Positions 25,013 to 32,609 of a DNA stretch of 33,492 nucleotides are shown here, in pieces. Origin of the DNA: an uncultured Thermomicrobia bacterium. Its GTDB lineage: Bacteria; Chloroflexota; Chloroflexia; Thermomicrobiales; JALYUS01. How positions within the stretch are numbered: the stretch's first letter is position 1; each line of letters starts with the position of its first letter. Below the pieces are notes generated by a model that worked only from the letters and a program-made list of their open reading frames with translations, searched no databases and had not been told where the DNA came from. The translations under genes were made by a program, and so were the position numbers. The stretch spans positions 1 through 33,492 of the forward strand of contig CALBSO010000027.1 of assembly GCA_937968015.1 (NCBI GenBank). The letters are read 5' to 3'.

Positions 25013-27416
25013 ATGCCACTTCCGCACTCTCCGTGTTCCCTCCGCCGGCCACGAAACCGAACGCACCTTGCGTCCAGATGTCCGTGATGTCGAATTGCGT
25101 CAGCACTTGCCCGTTCACCGCGAAGACGAACTTCGTCCCGGCAATCGAAACGCGCAGCGCGTTCGGCGCGTTCGCCTTGATCGCGGGGCTTGTCCCACCT
25201 GTGCCGATTGCCTGGAGGCTCCCGTTCACCCTGGCAAAGACCGCGAATCCCCCGTCGTTTGAAATCACGAAGAGCAGGTAGTTGTCCTTGTCCAATCGGC
25301 GCACCTGCAGCCCCATCATGGCATCCGCAGCGCTGCTGACCGCGCGCGCCTCGACTTCGTAGGTCTCAGCCGCGACATCCCTGACCGTTTTCGGGTAGTC
25401 GAGCGAGGTCAATGTGCCGGCGTCGCCATGGACCCGATACTCCCCATTCTGGTACCCCTGGGGTGGCAACCCCGTGACGGGCGATGTGAAGTTGTCCACG
25501 AATGTCGCGCCGCCGGACAGGCCGCTCGTCGGCTGGGCCTGTGCGGTGGTCGAGCGCGTCGCCGCGGGCGTCGCCGCCCCTACGGAGCGAGACGGGGCCG
25601 GTCGGGTGCTTGCATTCGTCGGCACCGCATCGAGGAAGAGCAGCCCCGCGCCCGTGATATTGTCCCCGCTCGGCGTTCCCTGCGGCTTCTTCGCGTGGTC
25701 ATCGAGGAAGCGGAGGGTCGTATCGGGCGTGGCGTCCGGGAATGCCTGCATGAAGAGCGCGGCCGCACCGGCCACATGCGGCGTCGCGGCGCTCGTGCCA
25801 AAGAAGGTCGCATTGCCGATGCTCGCGAAGGCGAAACTGGACGTGTTATCGGGCCCGCTGACGTCCGGCTTCTTGCGTCCGTCCAACGTCGCGCCCTGGG
25901 AGGAGAAGCTCTCCACCCTGCTCGTCCGCACGTTGATCGCCGCGACCGTGACCGCGCCTTTCGCGTCCGAAGGAGTGGAGAGGCTATTCGCCGCCGTGAC
26001 CTGCTCCAAGAAGGCTTCCTTGAAGAAGAGATTGAAGGGCAGGTCCGGGTCGCTCGGATTGACCTTCTTCACCTTCACGAGGTAGTCGCCCGCCGGGAGT
26101 TTCCCGTCAATCTCCTCGACAGGCGTCTTCCTCCCCGTCGCCTGGTTGTCGTCGCTACGGCCGACCTCCTTGCCATTCTTATCGAAGAGGAAGAGGTCAT
26201 AGTTGACATGTGGCTGTTTCCAATCGTCCCAGTTGAGGACGAGTTGGAATGACCCGCTCCCGACGCGCATGATGAGGCCGTTCTTGTTCTTCGCGCCGGG
26301 GAAATCATGGAAGCCGTCCTTGTCATTATCCGTGAATCTCGCGCCGAAGTGCCCCTGGAACGTGTCCGTACCGATGAGGCCATTGGCTTGGTTGCCTGCG
26401 GATGTGGCGAAGAAGACGCCTGCCGCCCTGGCCCGATCTATCTCCATGGACAGTCGGTTGGTGTCGTCGGCGGCATACTGCCCGGGGAAACTGATGGAAC
26501 TGCTGATCGTGGAGACGCCAACGGTGTACGTGAGCCACCGAATCGCGGCGATATACTCGTTCGGCGTCTGGAATGCCGCGAGATAGAGCGCGGCATCGGG
26601 CGCCATCTCATGGACGATCTCCGCGCACGCGGTGCCATGAATGAGCCCCTTGTCGGTCAGTTCCTCGATCTGGCCGTCCGAGCGGAAGGACTTCGTGGTC
26701 ACCGTGGCGTTGCCGAGGAACTGAGTGTAGGTATTGAATGCCAGGTCAATGACGCCGACCTTCACCCCCTTGCCGGTAATCCCCGCCTCCTGCCACTTGT
26801 CGGCGCCGGTGGACGCGACGCCCTCACTCTTGCCGCCGGTCGGGTCGCTTTTGCTACTCCGGGTAGGCGGGGCGGTCGGTGTCGTCGAGGGTGTCGTGAT
26901 CGGCGTGCGCTCGATATTCTTGATATGCCGCAAATCGGCGACATCCGCGAAGAAACTCGGGCGATTGGTCTGCTTCCCGTACTCCAGCAGCGCTTGTGCC
27001 GGAACGAGTATCTCCATATGGTCGCCAACCGTTGACATGACGCGCCCGCCGAGCCGGCTAACCTCCATCGCGGTCGCGTCAACGATGGTGCTGTCGTCGC
27101 TGTCCAGCACGAGGGTCATCCGCACCTCGTCTCGCGACGTAAGGAGCTGCTGGTCACGCGCGAACTGCCTGGTGGCCTCCAACCCCTGGGCCTGATAGGT
27201 GGTGAGTAACCGGAGGAAGATTTTATCCACTTTGTCGAGATTCTGCCGGCCGGCCGGAACGCCGGTAGCGGGGGCGTTGCTGTTCGGCCGGGAAGTGGCG
27301 GTGGGAGCGGGCGAGGAGCCGCCACCGCATGCCGTGAGGAGCAGGGCGCCGAGGAGGCTTGCCGTGAATACATGTCGGAACCGGGAACGCGTCAGTCGCC
27401 CCGCTGGGATGTTCAT
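24984..27416 (-). CDS. Subtilisin-like (S8) lipoprotein protease with C-terminal lectin-like domain
   Basis: 810 residues. A signal peptide with lipobox LTAC (Cys30) anchors it to the outer face of the membrane. The S8 triad is D224 (GVIDLAFN), H260 (LIHGTACAE) and S542 (GTSAATPHVAG), with oxyanion N342 (SAGN). A beta-rich insert at about 345-470, containing acidic DNDKDG-like and VNYDLFLFDKNG stretches, sits between N and S. After a Thr/Ser/Pro-rich linker, residues about 665-810 resemble a concanavalin/LamG-type fold (EVEARAVSSAADAMMGLQVR, NALRVSIAGTKFVFAVNG). GGGGAGGGA precedes ATG 27416; the longer frame start is unlikely. Substrate unknown. Confidence 0.9.
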   Translation of the reverse strand: MNIPAGRLTRSRFRHVFTASLLGALLLTACGGGSSPAPTATSRPNSNAPATGVPAGRQNLDKVDKIFLRLLTTYQAQGLEATRQFARDQQLLTSRDEVRMTLVLDSDDSTIVDATAMEVSRLGGRVMSTVGDHMEILVPAQALLEYGKQTNRPSFFADVADLRHIKNIERTPITTPSTTPTAPPTRSSKSDPTGGKSEGVASTGADKWQEAGITGKGVKVGVIDLAFNTYTQFLGNATVTTKSFRSDGQIEELTDKGLIHGTACAEIVHEMAPDAALYLAAFQTPNEYIAAIRWLTYTVGVSTISSSISFPGQYAADDTNRLSMEIDRARAAGVFFATSAGNQANGLIGTDTFQGHFGARFTDNDKDGFHDFPGAKNKNGLIMRVGSGSFQLVLNWDDWKQPHVNYDLFLFDKNGKEVGRSDDNQATGRKTPVEEIDGKLPAGDYLVKVKKVNPSDPDLPFNLFFKEAFLEQVTAANSLSTPSDAKGAVTVAAINVRTSRVESFSSQGATLDGRKKPDVSGPDNTSSFAFASIGNATFFGTSAATPHVAGAAALFMQAFPDATPDTTLRFLDDHAKKPQGTPSGDNITGAGLLFLDAVPTNASTRPAPSRSVGAATPAATRSTTAQAQPTSGLSGGATFVDNFTSPVTGLPPQGYQNGEYRVHGDAGTLTSLDYPKTVRDVAAETYEVEARAVSSAADAMMGLQVRRLDKDNYLLFVISNDGGFAVFARVNGSLQAIGTGGTSPAIKANAPNALRVSIAGTKFVFAVNGQVLTQFDITDIWTQGAFGFVAGGGNTESAEVAFTSYRVKVG

Positions 27417-27480
27417 GTCCCTCCCCTTCCCTCTCACCAAGCGACGCGCGGGTATGCCGCGAGCGTGTACAGAACAGTGG

Positions 27481-27489
27481 GATGTATCA
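27481..27489 (-). promoter_or_regulatory. Possible extended -10 for the S8 protease gene
   Basis: Minus strand TGATACATC fits an extended -10 about 65 bases upstream of the ATG; no convincing -35. Low confidence. Confidence 0.25.
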
Positions 27490-27607
27490 CCACCGCACAC
27501 AATCTGTCGCCCTCCTTAGCATGGAGCCCAAACAGATTAACGGCCGCATGGTGGTGATTGTGATGTCAGAGATCGGCTGTCCACCACGCGTGATGAGGCT
27601 GCCCCGC

Positions 27608-28150
27608 TCAGGCGGCGCGCACATCCTTGATAACGGCGCGAAGCGAGGCAGAGGGTGTGACGATCTCAAAATCATCGCCGGAGCGGTGGCCGATCAGCGC
27701 CTTGCCGACGGGCGACTCGTTTGAGATACGCCCGCGACGCGGCTGCGCCTCGACCGCGCCAACGATCGTGTAGGTCACATCGTCCCCATCAAGATTGAGC
27801 GTCACGGTTGAGCCGACCCGGATCACACTCGTGTCCTCGACAAAATCGGCGGTGACGACCGCGTGTTTCATCAGGTATTCGAGTTCGCGGATGCGCGCCT
27901 CGACCATCCCCTGCTCTTCGCGCGCCGCGTGGTAGCCCGCGTTCTCCCGTAAGTCACCCTCCTCGCGGGCGCGCTGGACGACCGTCGAGATCTCTTTGCG
28001 TTTCACCTTCGTGAGTTGGTCGTATTCCGCCTGCAGGGCGGTCATGCCGTCCTGGGAAACGGGGATTTTCTTCGCGACGGACGCCGTTTGCGCCTTCGCC
28101 TTCTCGCGTCGCAGTTTCGCCGCGTTCTGTCGTTGCGTGGTACTACTCAT
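27608..28150 (-). CDS. greA: Transcription elongation factor GreA
   Basis: 180 residues; rescues backtracked RNA polymerase by stimulating cleavage of the RNA 3' end. The coiled-coil tip is REEGDLRENAGYHAAREEQG with the two conserved acidic residues, followed by the C-terminal FKBP-like domain (SNESPVGKALIGHRSGDDFEI). Compared with usual GreA (about 158 residues) it has roughly 22 extra N-terminal residues, basic and Ala-rich (TTQRQNAAKLRREKAKAQ). ATG 28150 has AAGGGG about six bases upstream, supporting the longer form. It has its own promoter behind the helicase-like gene. Confidence 0.95.
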   Translation of the reverse strand: MSSTTQRQNAAKLRREKAKAQTASVAKKIPVSQDGMTALQAEYDQLTKVKRKEISTVVQRAREEGDLRENAGYHAAREEQGMVEARIRELEYLMKHAVVTADFVEDTSVIRVGSTVTLNLDGDDVTYTIVGAVEAQPRRGRISNESPVGKALIGHRSGDDFEIVTPSASLRAVIKDVRAA

Positions 28151-28195
28151 GTCAGCCCCTTCTCGCGGAGGTCGCACATCGCCTCACCGCATCGC

Positions 28196-28225
28196 ATTGT
28201 AGGTTACATGGGAGACGAGAGGCAA
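28196..28225 (-). promoter_or_regulatory. greA promoter
   Basis: On the minus strand TTGCCT (28225-28220) and TACAAT (28201-28196) are separated by 18 bases. The -35 begins right after the stop of the upstream helicase-like gene, giving greA independent expression. Confidence 0.6.
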
Positions 28226-28226
28226 C

Positions 28227-30269
28227 CTAGCGGCTCGCGATCCAGACCGCGGTAATATCGGCCTCTTTGAGCCACGCCGCGAGCGTGTCATCTCCTTCGG
28301 GAACGTGGATCAGTGCGCGACCGTCCGGGAGCATCTGGACGATCGCACCATGCTCGCGGGCAAGCGCAATGGCCTCGTCGAGGATGTCGCGCTCGTCGGC
28401 CGCAAGCAGAACGACCCGTTCGAGGAGGACGCGGCGCACGGCCCGCATCCACTCATCGAGGGTCGTGCGGGTCGCGTCGGAGAGCGCCCCGCCGGTGCGG
28501 CTCTCCAGGAATCGCACGATCTGGTCGAATACGAGGCCGCGCCTGAGCGCGCGTCGGAGGGACCCGGACGTAATCCGATAGATGCTGACGCGGTCCAACG
28601 TCGCCGCGTCCGCGAGCGCGAGGAGCGGCCAGAGATGCGTCGGTTCCGCGTGGAGCACCAGCACGGTAAGATCGGGTTGGACTGCGAGCGGGGTCGCGCC
28701 GAACGGCGGCATGATCGGCTCCGGCCCACGACCGAGCAGCCACCAACCGACATCGGTGATCTGCACCGCCTCGCCCATCGCCGTTCGCCCCCAGGCGACG
28801 ACGCCAAACCACGCGAGCGCGGAGCGCAGCGTCGCCTCGATGCAGCCCCGAACGAGCGCGTCGCGATCCGGCGGCGCCTGGCCCACCGCGCTCGCCGCCG
28901 TGAATTCCTCGCCGAGGAGCGATGGCCGCACCTGGACAAGACGTGTGAGCAGATGATCGAGCAGATACCAGTGTCCGGGTTGGCATTGCGTCAGCGCATC
29001 GAGCAGCCGCCCCCGGAATGCGGGCCATTCCACGCCCCACAGTTGTGTCGCCGTCCCCTGCCCCTCCTGCCAGCCCGCCATGCCGCGCCACGCCGTGAAG
29101 AGTTCGCGCGTTTGCGCGCCGAAGCCGAGTTTCGCCCAGGCAACGGGGTCGTTGATTGCGAGCGTGCGCCGTCCATCTTCCTCGCGTTCCGTGACGAGGC
29201 CGCGCGCCCGGCCGAGGGCGGCGAGAAAAGCGAGCGCGGCGCTCGGCGGGATCGTCGTATCGAGCGACGCCCAGAAATGCGGGGCAACGCGCTCGGTCAA
29301 TTGATGATCGTCCGCGAGCGCCGCGATGCCGCCACTCGGCCAGCGCGCCGCCTCATGCTCGATCAACCGCAGCAGCGTGAGCATGTCCCAGGCGAGCGCG
29401 AAGGGATGCCGCCAGCCGTGCAGCGGCTCGGCGGAGACCGCATTCAAGGGAGGCAGCGGCATCTGGGTCATCGCGGGCGTGCGAAAGTCTCCCGGCATGA
29501 CGAGCATCCGCTCGCCCCACGACCAGCCATGACAGGCGAGCAGGCTCGCGGTCAACTCGACGAGCAGCGCGCGCCGTGCTAACGCGGTCTCCGCGCTTGC
29601 GAGTGCAGCGGCCTCGCTCAAGGGCAACGGCGACGATTCTTCGCGCAATGCCGTAACCACTCGCCGTGCGCCGGGCGACAGGGCCGCTTCGACTTCCGCC
29701 AGCGCGCGCGGCGCGCGGACACGGGTCTGGAGCGCGTGCAGCAATCGTTCACGGTCGCCGGGCCGGAGGCTGGTCGGCGTGTCGGTCACACGCCAGCGTC
29801 GCGCGGCATCGAGCAAGACATCCGCGTCGAGCGAATCGAGCAGTTGGTTGATCGTCGGGGCGGCAAGATCGCCGCGCTGCCGGTCCCGGATCGCGCGGGC
29901 AATCACGGTCGCGAGTTCCCGCGGCAAGGAGAGCGTGCCCGTTGATTGCCGGTGGACGATCCCGGCTTGGCGCAATGCCGCGAGCGATGCATTCAAGTCG
30001 AGCGGATCGAGACGCAAACGCGTCATCAGGTCCTCGCGCGCCAAGCCATCCTCCGGGCCGAGGGCGAGCGCCCCGGCAATGTCGCGTGCATGGGAGGGCA
30101 GGCCGTCGAGCACATCCTCGACCGTCCAGCGATCGGTCATCGCCTGATAGACGAGCGCGACATTATCAGTATGCGTCCGCTTCGTCAGATGAACGTCCCA
30201 CGCCTCCGCCACCGCGCGAATGTCGGCCGGTGGTGCGTCCATAAGAAGCGTGAGAAGACTGCGTTTCAT
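28227..30269 (-). CDS. Helicase-associated (XPB/Ssl2 C-terminal-like, Helicase_C_3) domain protein
   Basis: 680 residues without Walker A or B motifs, so not itself a helicase. Residues about 525-615 match the Helicase_C_3 pattern (AVQPDLTVLVLHAEP, RVSIYRITSGSLRRALRRGL, IVRFLESRTGGALSDATRTTLDEW). The rest contains several winged-helix-like repeats (MKRSLLTLLMDAPPADIR, LAREDLMTRLRLDPLDLNAS). In actinobacteria relatives often sit beside an XPB-type helicase; none is seen here. It is divergent from recA. The frame is open far upstream, but ATG 30269 begins the conserved-looking sequence. Confidence 0.8.
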   Translation of the reverse strand: MKRSLLTLLMDAPPADIRAVAEAWDVHLTKRTHTDNVALVYQAMTDRWTVEDVLDGLPSHARDIAGALALGPEDGLAREDLMTRLRLDPLDLNASLAALRQAGIVHRQSTGTLSLPRELATVIARAIRDRQRGDLAAPTINQLLDSLDADVLLDAARRWRVTDTPTSLRPGDRERLLHALQTRVRAPRALAEVEAALSPGARRVVTALREESSPLPLSEAAALASAETALARRALLVELTASLLACHGWSWGERMLVMPGDFRTPAMTQMPLPPLNAVSAEPLHGWRHPFALAWDMLTLLRLIEHEAARWPSGGIAALADDHQLTERVAPHFWASLDTTIPPSAALAFLAALGRARGLVTEREEDGRRTLAINDPVAWAKLGFGAQTRELFTAWRGMAGWQEGQGTATQLWGVEWPAFRGRLLDALTQCQPGHWYLLDHLLTRLVQVRPSLLGEEFTAASAVGQAPPDRDALVRGCIEATLRSALAWFGVVAWGRTAMGEAVQITDVGWWLLGRGPEPIMPPFGATPLAVQPDLTVLVLHAEPTHLWPLLALADAATLDRVSIYRITSGSLRRALRRGLVFDQIVRFLESRTGGALSDATRTTLDEWMRAVRRVLLERVVLLAADERDILDEAIALAREHGAIVQMLPDGRALIHVPEGDDTLAAWLKEADITAVWIASR

Positions 30270-30311
30270 CTGCCAGACCAATCGGAACGAATGCGGGCGT
30301 CCGTTCGGGTT

Positions 30312-30317
30312 ATTGTA
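30312..30317 (-). promoter_or_regulatory. Possible -10 of the helicase-like gene
   Basis: Minus strand TACAAT about 45 bases upstream of ATG 30269, without a good -35. It lies in the 320-base stretch (30270-30589) between divergent genes, which otherwise holds only the recA promoter, its operator and the recA leader. Confidence 0.35.
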
Positions 30318-30398
30318 CACGGTGCGTCTATCCGTAGATTCAGAAATCTGGTTGCCACGAAAGGCAACGCTGGCAAGGGAAAATCGAACGGCAAAACG

Positions 30399-30449
30399 TT
30401 GCTTAAATGGCCGGGTTATGATACACTCGGTGGAGTAGAACAAGCGTTC
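30399..30449 (+). promoter_or_regulatory. recA promoter and LexA operator
   Basis: TTGCTT (30399-30404), 17-base spacer, TGA-TACACT with the -10 at 30422-30427. GAACAAGCGTTC at 30438-30449 is a perfect GAAC-N4-GTTC LexA box over the expected start of transcription (about 30434). It differs from the lexA operator in one of 12 bases. Confidence 0.85.
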
Positions 30450-30589
30450 CGTTGCGGCAGTCGTGGGCACGGGGTCGCACGGCACAATCTCCCCGGAGAG
30501 AACAGGATATTTCGATGCCGACGGACAACACGCGTACAGGGAAATCGAGTGTCGTCCACAACGGCGCAGGGAAGGAAGGAAAGTCAGCA

Positions 30590-31687
30590 ATGGCAACGAG
30601 TGCCAACGGCGTTGAGCGCGGCGCGAGTGTGGATGACCGGCGCAAAGCGCTCGATACAGCGGTTTCGCAGATCGAGCGCGCCTACGGTAAAGGCTCGATC
30701 ATGCGGATGGTGGACGTTTCCAATAAGATGACGATTGAAGTCATCCCAACGGGTTCGATTGCGCTCGACTTGGCGCTCGGTGTCGGCGGCATCCCACGGG
30801 GCCGGATCACCGAGATTTACGGGCCGGAATCGAGCGGCAAGACGACGCTCTGCTACCACATCATCGCCGAGGCGCAGAAGATGGGCGGCATCGCGGCCTT
30901 CGTGGACACCGAGCACGCGCTCGACCCCTCCTATGCCCGCAAGTGCGGCGTGGACCTTGAAAACCTCTACATTTCGCAGCCGGACACCGGTGAGCAGGCA
31001 TTGGAGATCACCGAAACGCTCGTCCGCTCCGGCGCGATTGATGTCGTCGTTGTGGACTCCGTCGCCGCGCTCGTGCCGCGCGCCGAAATTGACGGCGACA
31101 TGGGCGACGCGCACGTCGGGTTGCAGGCGCGGCTGATGTCGCAAGCGCTCCGTAAGTTGACCGGCGCGATCAACCGCTCGCGTACGTCGGTGATCTTTAC
31201 GAACCAACTTCGTATGAAGATCGGCGTGATGTTCGGCAACCCGGAGACGACCTCCGGCGGCCGCGCGCTCAAGTTCTATGCCTCCGTGCGGCTGGAGATC
31301 CGCCGCGTGGACAGCATCAAAAATGGGCAGGACATTACGGGCAGCCGCTCCCGCGTCAAGGTCGTCAAGAACAAAGTCGCGCCGCCCTTCAAGCAGGCGG
31401 AGTTCGACATCATGTATGCGGAAGGCATCTCCGCCGCCGGGAGCGTCCTCGATGTCGGCGTGGAACTCGGCGTCGTCCGCAAGAGCGGCGCATGGTTCTA
31501 CTACGGCGAGGAGCGCGTCGGTCAGGGCCGCGAGAACGCGAAGGATTTCCTCAAGGCGCATCCTGAGATGCAGGAAGAGATTTACCGCCGCATCCTCGGC
31601 CTCGCGGATAAAGCGGCCGATGACTTCAATATCGGCGTCACCGCTGATGGCCCCGATGGCGTGCTGGACGAGTTGGACGACGAATAG
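30590..31687 (+). CDS. recA: Recombinase RecA
   Basis: 365 residues; forms filaments on single-stranded DNA, drives strand exchange and triggers LexA self-cleavage. Walker A is GPESSGKT at 78-85, Walker B-like VVVVDSVAALVP, the L2 region MFGNPETTSGGRALKFYASVR and the C-terminal domain with an acidic tail (DGVLDELDDE) are present. The frame is open upstream: ATG 30515 (AGGA seven bases before it) would add 25 residues, but GGAAGGAAGGAAAG before ATG 30590 is the stronger ribosome site and gives a normal length. recX follows. Confidence 0.97.
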   Translation: MATSANGVERGASVDDRRKALDTAVSQIERAYGKGSIMRMVDVSNKMTIEVIPTGSIALDLALGVGGIPRGRITEIYGPESSGKTTLCYHIIAEAQKMGGIAAFVDTEHALDPSYARKCGVDLENLYISQPDTGEQALEITETLVRSGAIDVVVVDSVAALVPRAEIDGDMGDAHVGLQARLMSQALRKLTGAINRSRTSVIFTNQLRMKIGVMFGNPETTSGGRALKFYASVRLEIRRVDSIKNGQDITGSRSRVKVVKNKVAPPFKQAEFDIMYAEGISAAGSVLDVGVELGVVRKSGAWFYYGEERVGQGRENAKDFLKAHPEMQEEIYRRILGLADKAADDFNIGVTADGPDGVLDELDDE

Positions 31688-31694
31688 AGAGATT

Positions 31695-31751
31695 GGTGGC
31701 GGCGGGCTTTAGCCTGCCGAGCGATACGGCAGGCTAAAGCCCGCCGCCACC
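31695..31751. repeat. Palindrome P2 between recA and recX
   Basis: 25-base perfect arms (31695-31719 and 31727-31751) around a seven-base loop. Outer ends are GGTGGC/GCCACC and GGGAT follows. It begins seven bases after the recA stop and would form a very stable RNA hairpin; there is no T tract. It may reduce read-through into recX. Confidence 0.8.
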
Positions 31752-31773
31752 GGGATGCATGGTTGGGAACGCG

Positions 31774-32484
31774 ATGACAAATGAGGAACTGACTGTGCAG
31801 ATGACAGGGGCGACCGTACGATCGGTCGCCCCCGTTGATCGGAAGGGGCAGGAATTCGCTGTCACCTTCGATGGTTCGGCGCCACTGACACTGACGGTGG
31901 CGGTCGTCGTGGAGTTCGGGATTGCGCCCGGCAAGGTCTTTCAGGCAGGCGATCTCGATGCGCTCCGGCATGCCGATGTGCGGCAGCGCGCGACGGAGGC
32001 GGCGGTGCGCTACCTCGGCATGCGCCCGCGCTCGACGCACGAAATCCGCGATTACCTCCATCGCAAGGGCTATTCGCCGGAAACGGTCGAAACGGCGGTC
32101 GGCAGGCTGACGGAGCGGGGCTATCTGGATGACCTCGCCTTCGCCCGTTGGTGGGCGGAGAACCGCGCGCAGTTCCGCCCGCGTGGCCCGCATCTGCTCC
32201 GGCAGGAGTTGCGCCAGAAGGGCGTGACGAGCGCGACGATTGACGAAACCCTCGCGGAGCAGGCGGAAACGGTGGATGCGGACGCGCAGGCGCTCGCGCT
32301 TGCCCGAAGCAAACTGCGCTCGTTCCACAAAAACGGCTTGGAGCCGGACGTCATCACCCGCCGTCTCTCCGGCCTCCTCGCCCGCCGTGGCTACGGCTAT
32401 GACATCGTCCGCACCGTCCTGAAAACCCTCCGCGACAACGGCGAACTCACCAGCTCCGACGCGCTGGACATACGCGACGAATAG
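31774..32484 (+). CDS. recX: Regulatory protein RecX
   Basis: 236 residues; RecX binds RecA filaments and limits their activity. The three-helix repeats typical of the family are visible: AAVRYLGMRPRSTHEIRDYL, RLTERGYLDDLAFARWWAEN, LLRQELRQKGVTSATIDETL and LSGLLARRGYGYDIVRTVL. The first 55 residues are a beta-rich extension seen in longer RecX proteins. Start uncertain: ATG 31774 (GGGAA before it) or ATG 31759. It follows recA by 86 bases, separated by palindrome P2, and is probably in the same transcript. Confidence 0.92.
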   Translation: MTNEELTVQMTGATVRSVAPVDRKGQEFAVTFDGSAPLTLTVAVVVEFGIAPGKVFQAGDLDALRHADVRQRATEAAVRYLGMRPRSTHEIRDYLHRKGYSPETVETAVGRLTERGYLDDLAFARWWAENRAQFRPRGPHLLRQELRQKGVTSATIDETLAEQAETVDADAQALALARSKLRSFHKNGLEPDVITRRLSGLLARRGYGYDIVRTVLKTLRDNGELTSSDALDIRDE

Positions 32485-32526
32485 ATGCGTGATACCAAGT
32501 CCAGGTAAATAGTGTCGCCAAGGATC

Positions 32527-32555
32527 GGTGGCACAGGTTGCAAACCTGTGCCACC
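32527..32555. repeat. Palindrome P3 downstream of recX
   Basis: GGTGGCACAGGTT (32527-32539) and its exact complement (32543-32555) flank a three-base loop; AGGAAT follows. Same outer ends as P2, different centre. It lies between the recX stop and the end of the convergent partial gene. Confidence 0.8.
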
Positions 32556-32609
32556 AGGAATGCGGCAGTCTTCATGCGGGTTATGAGAACGCATTCGTCC
32601 TCGGCAAAT

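Noticed and set aside
27481..27560. Repeated ATCACCACC and GGTGGTGAT words upstream of the S8 protease gene
   Set aside because: Arms are about 50 bases apart and do not extend into a convincing stem or riboswitch.
28305..29582. Plus-strand open frame of 425 codons inside the helicase-like gene
   Set aside because: Strongly Arg/Glu-biased shadow with no recognisable domain.
30284..30309. GAAC and GTTC half sites near the helicase-like gene start
   Set aside because: Spacing is far longer than four bases, so not a LexA box.
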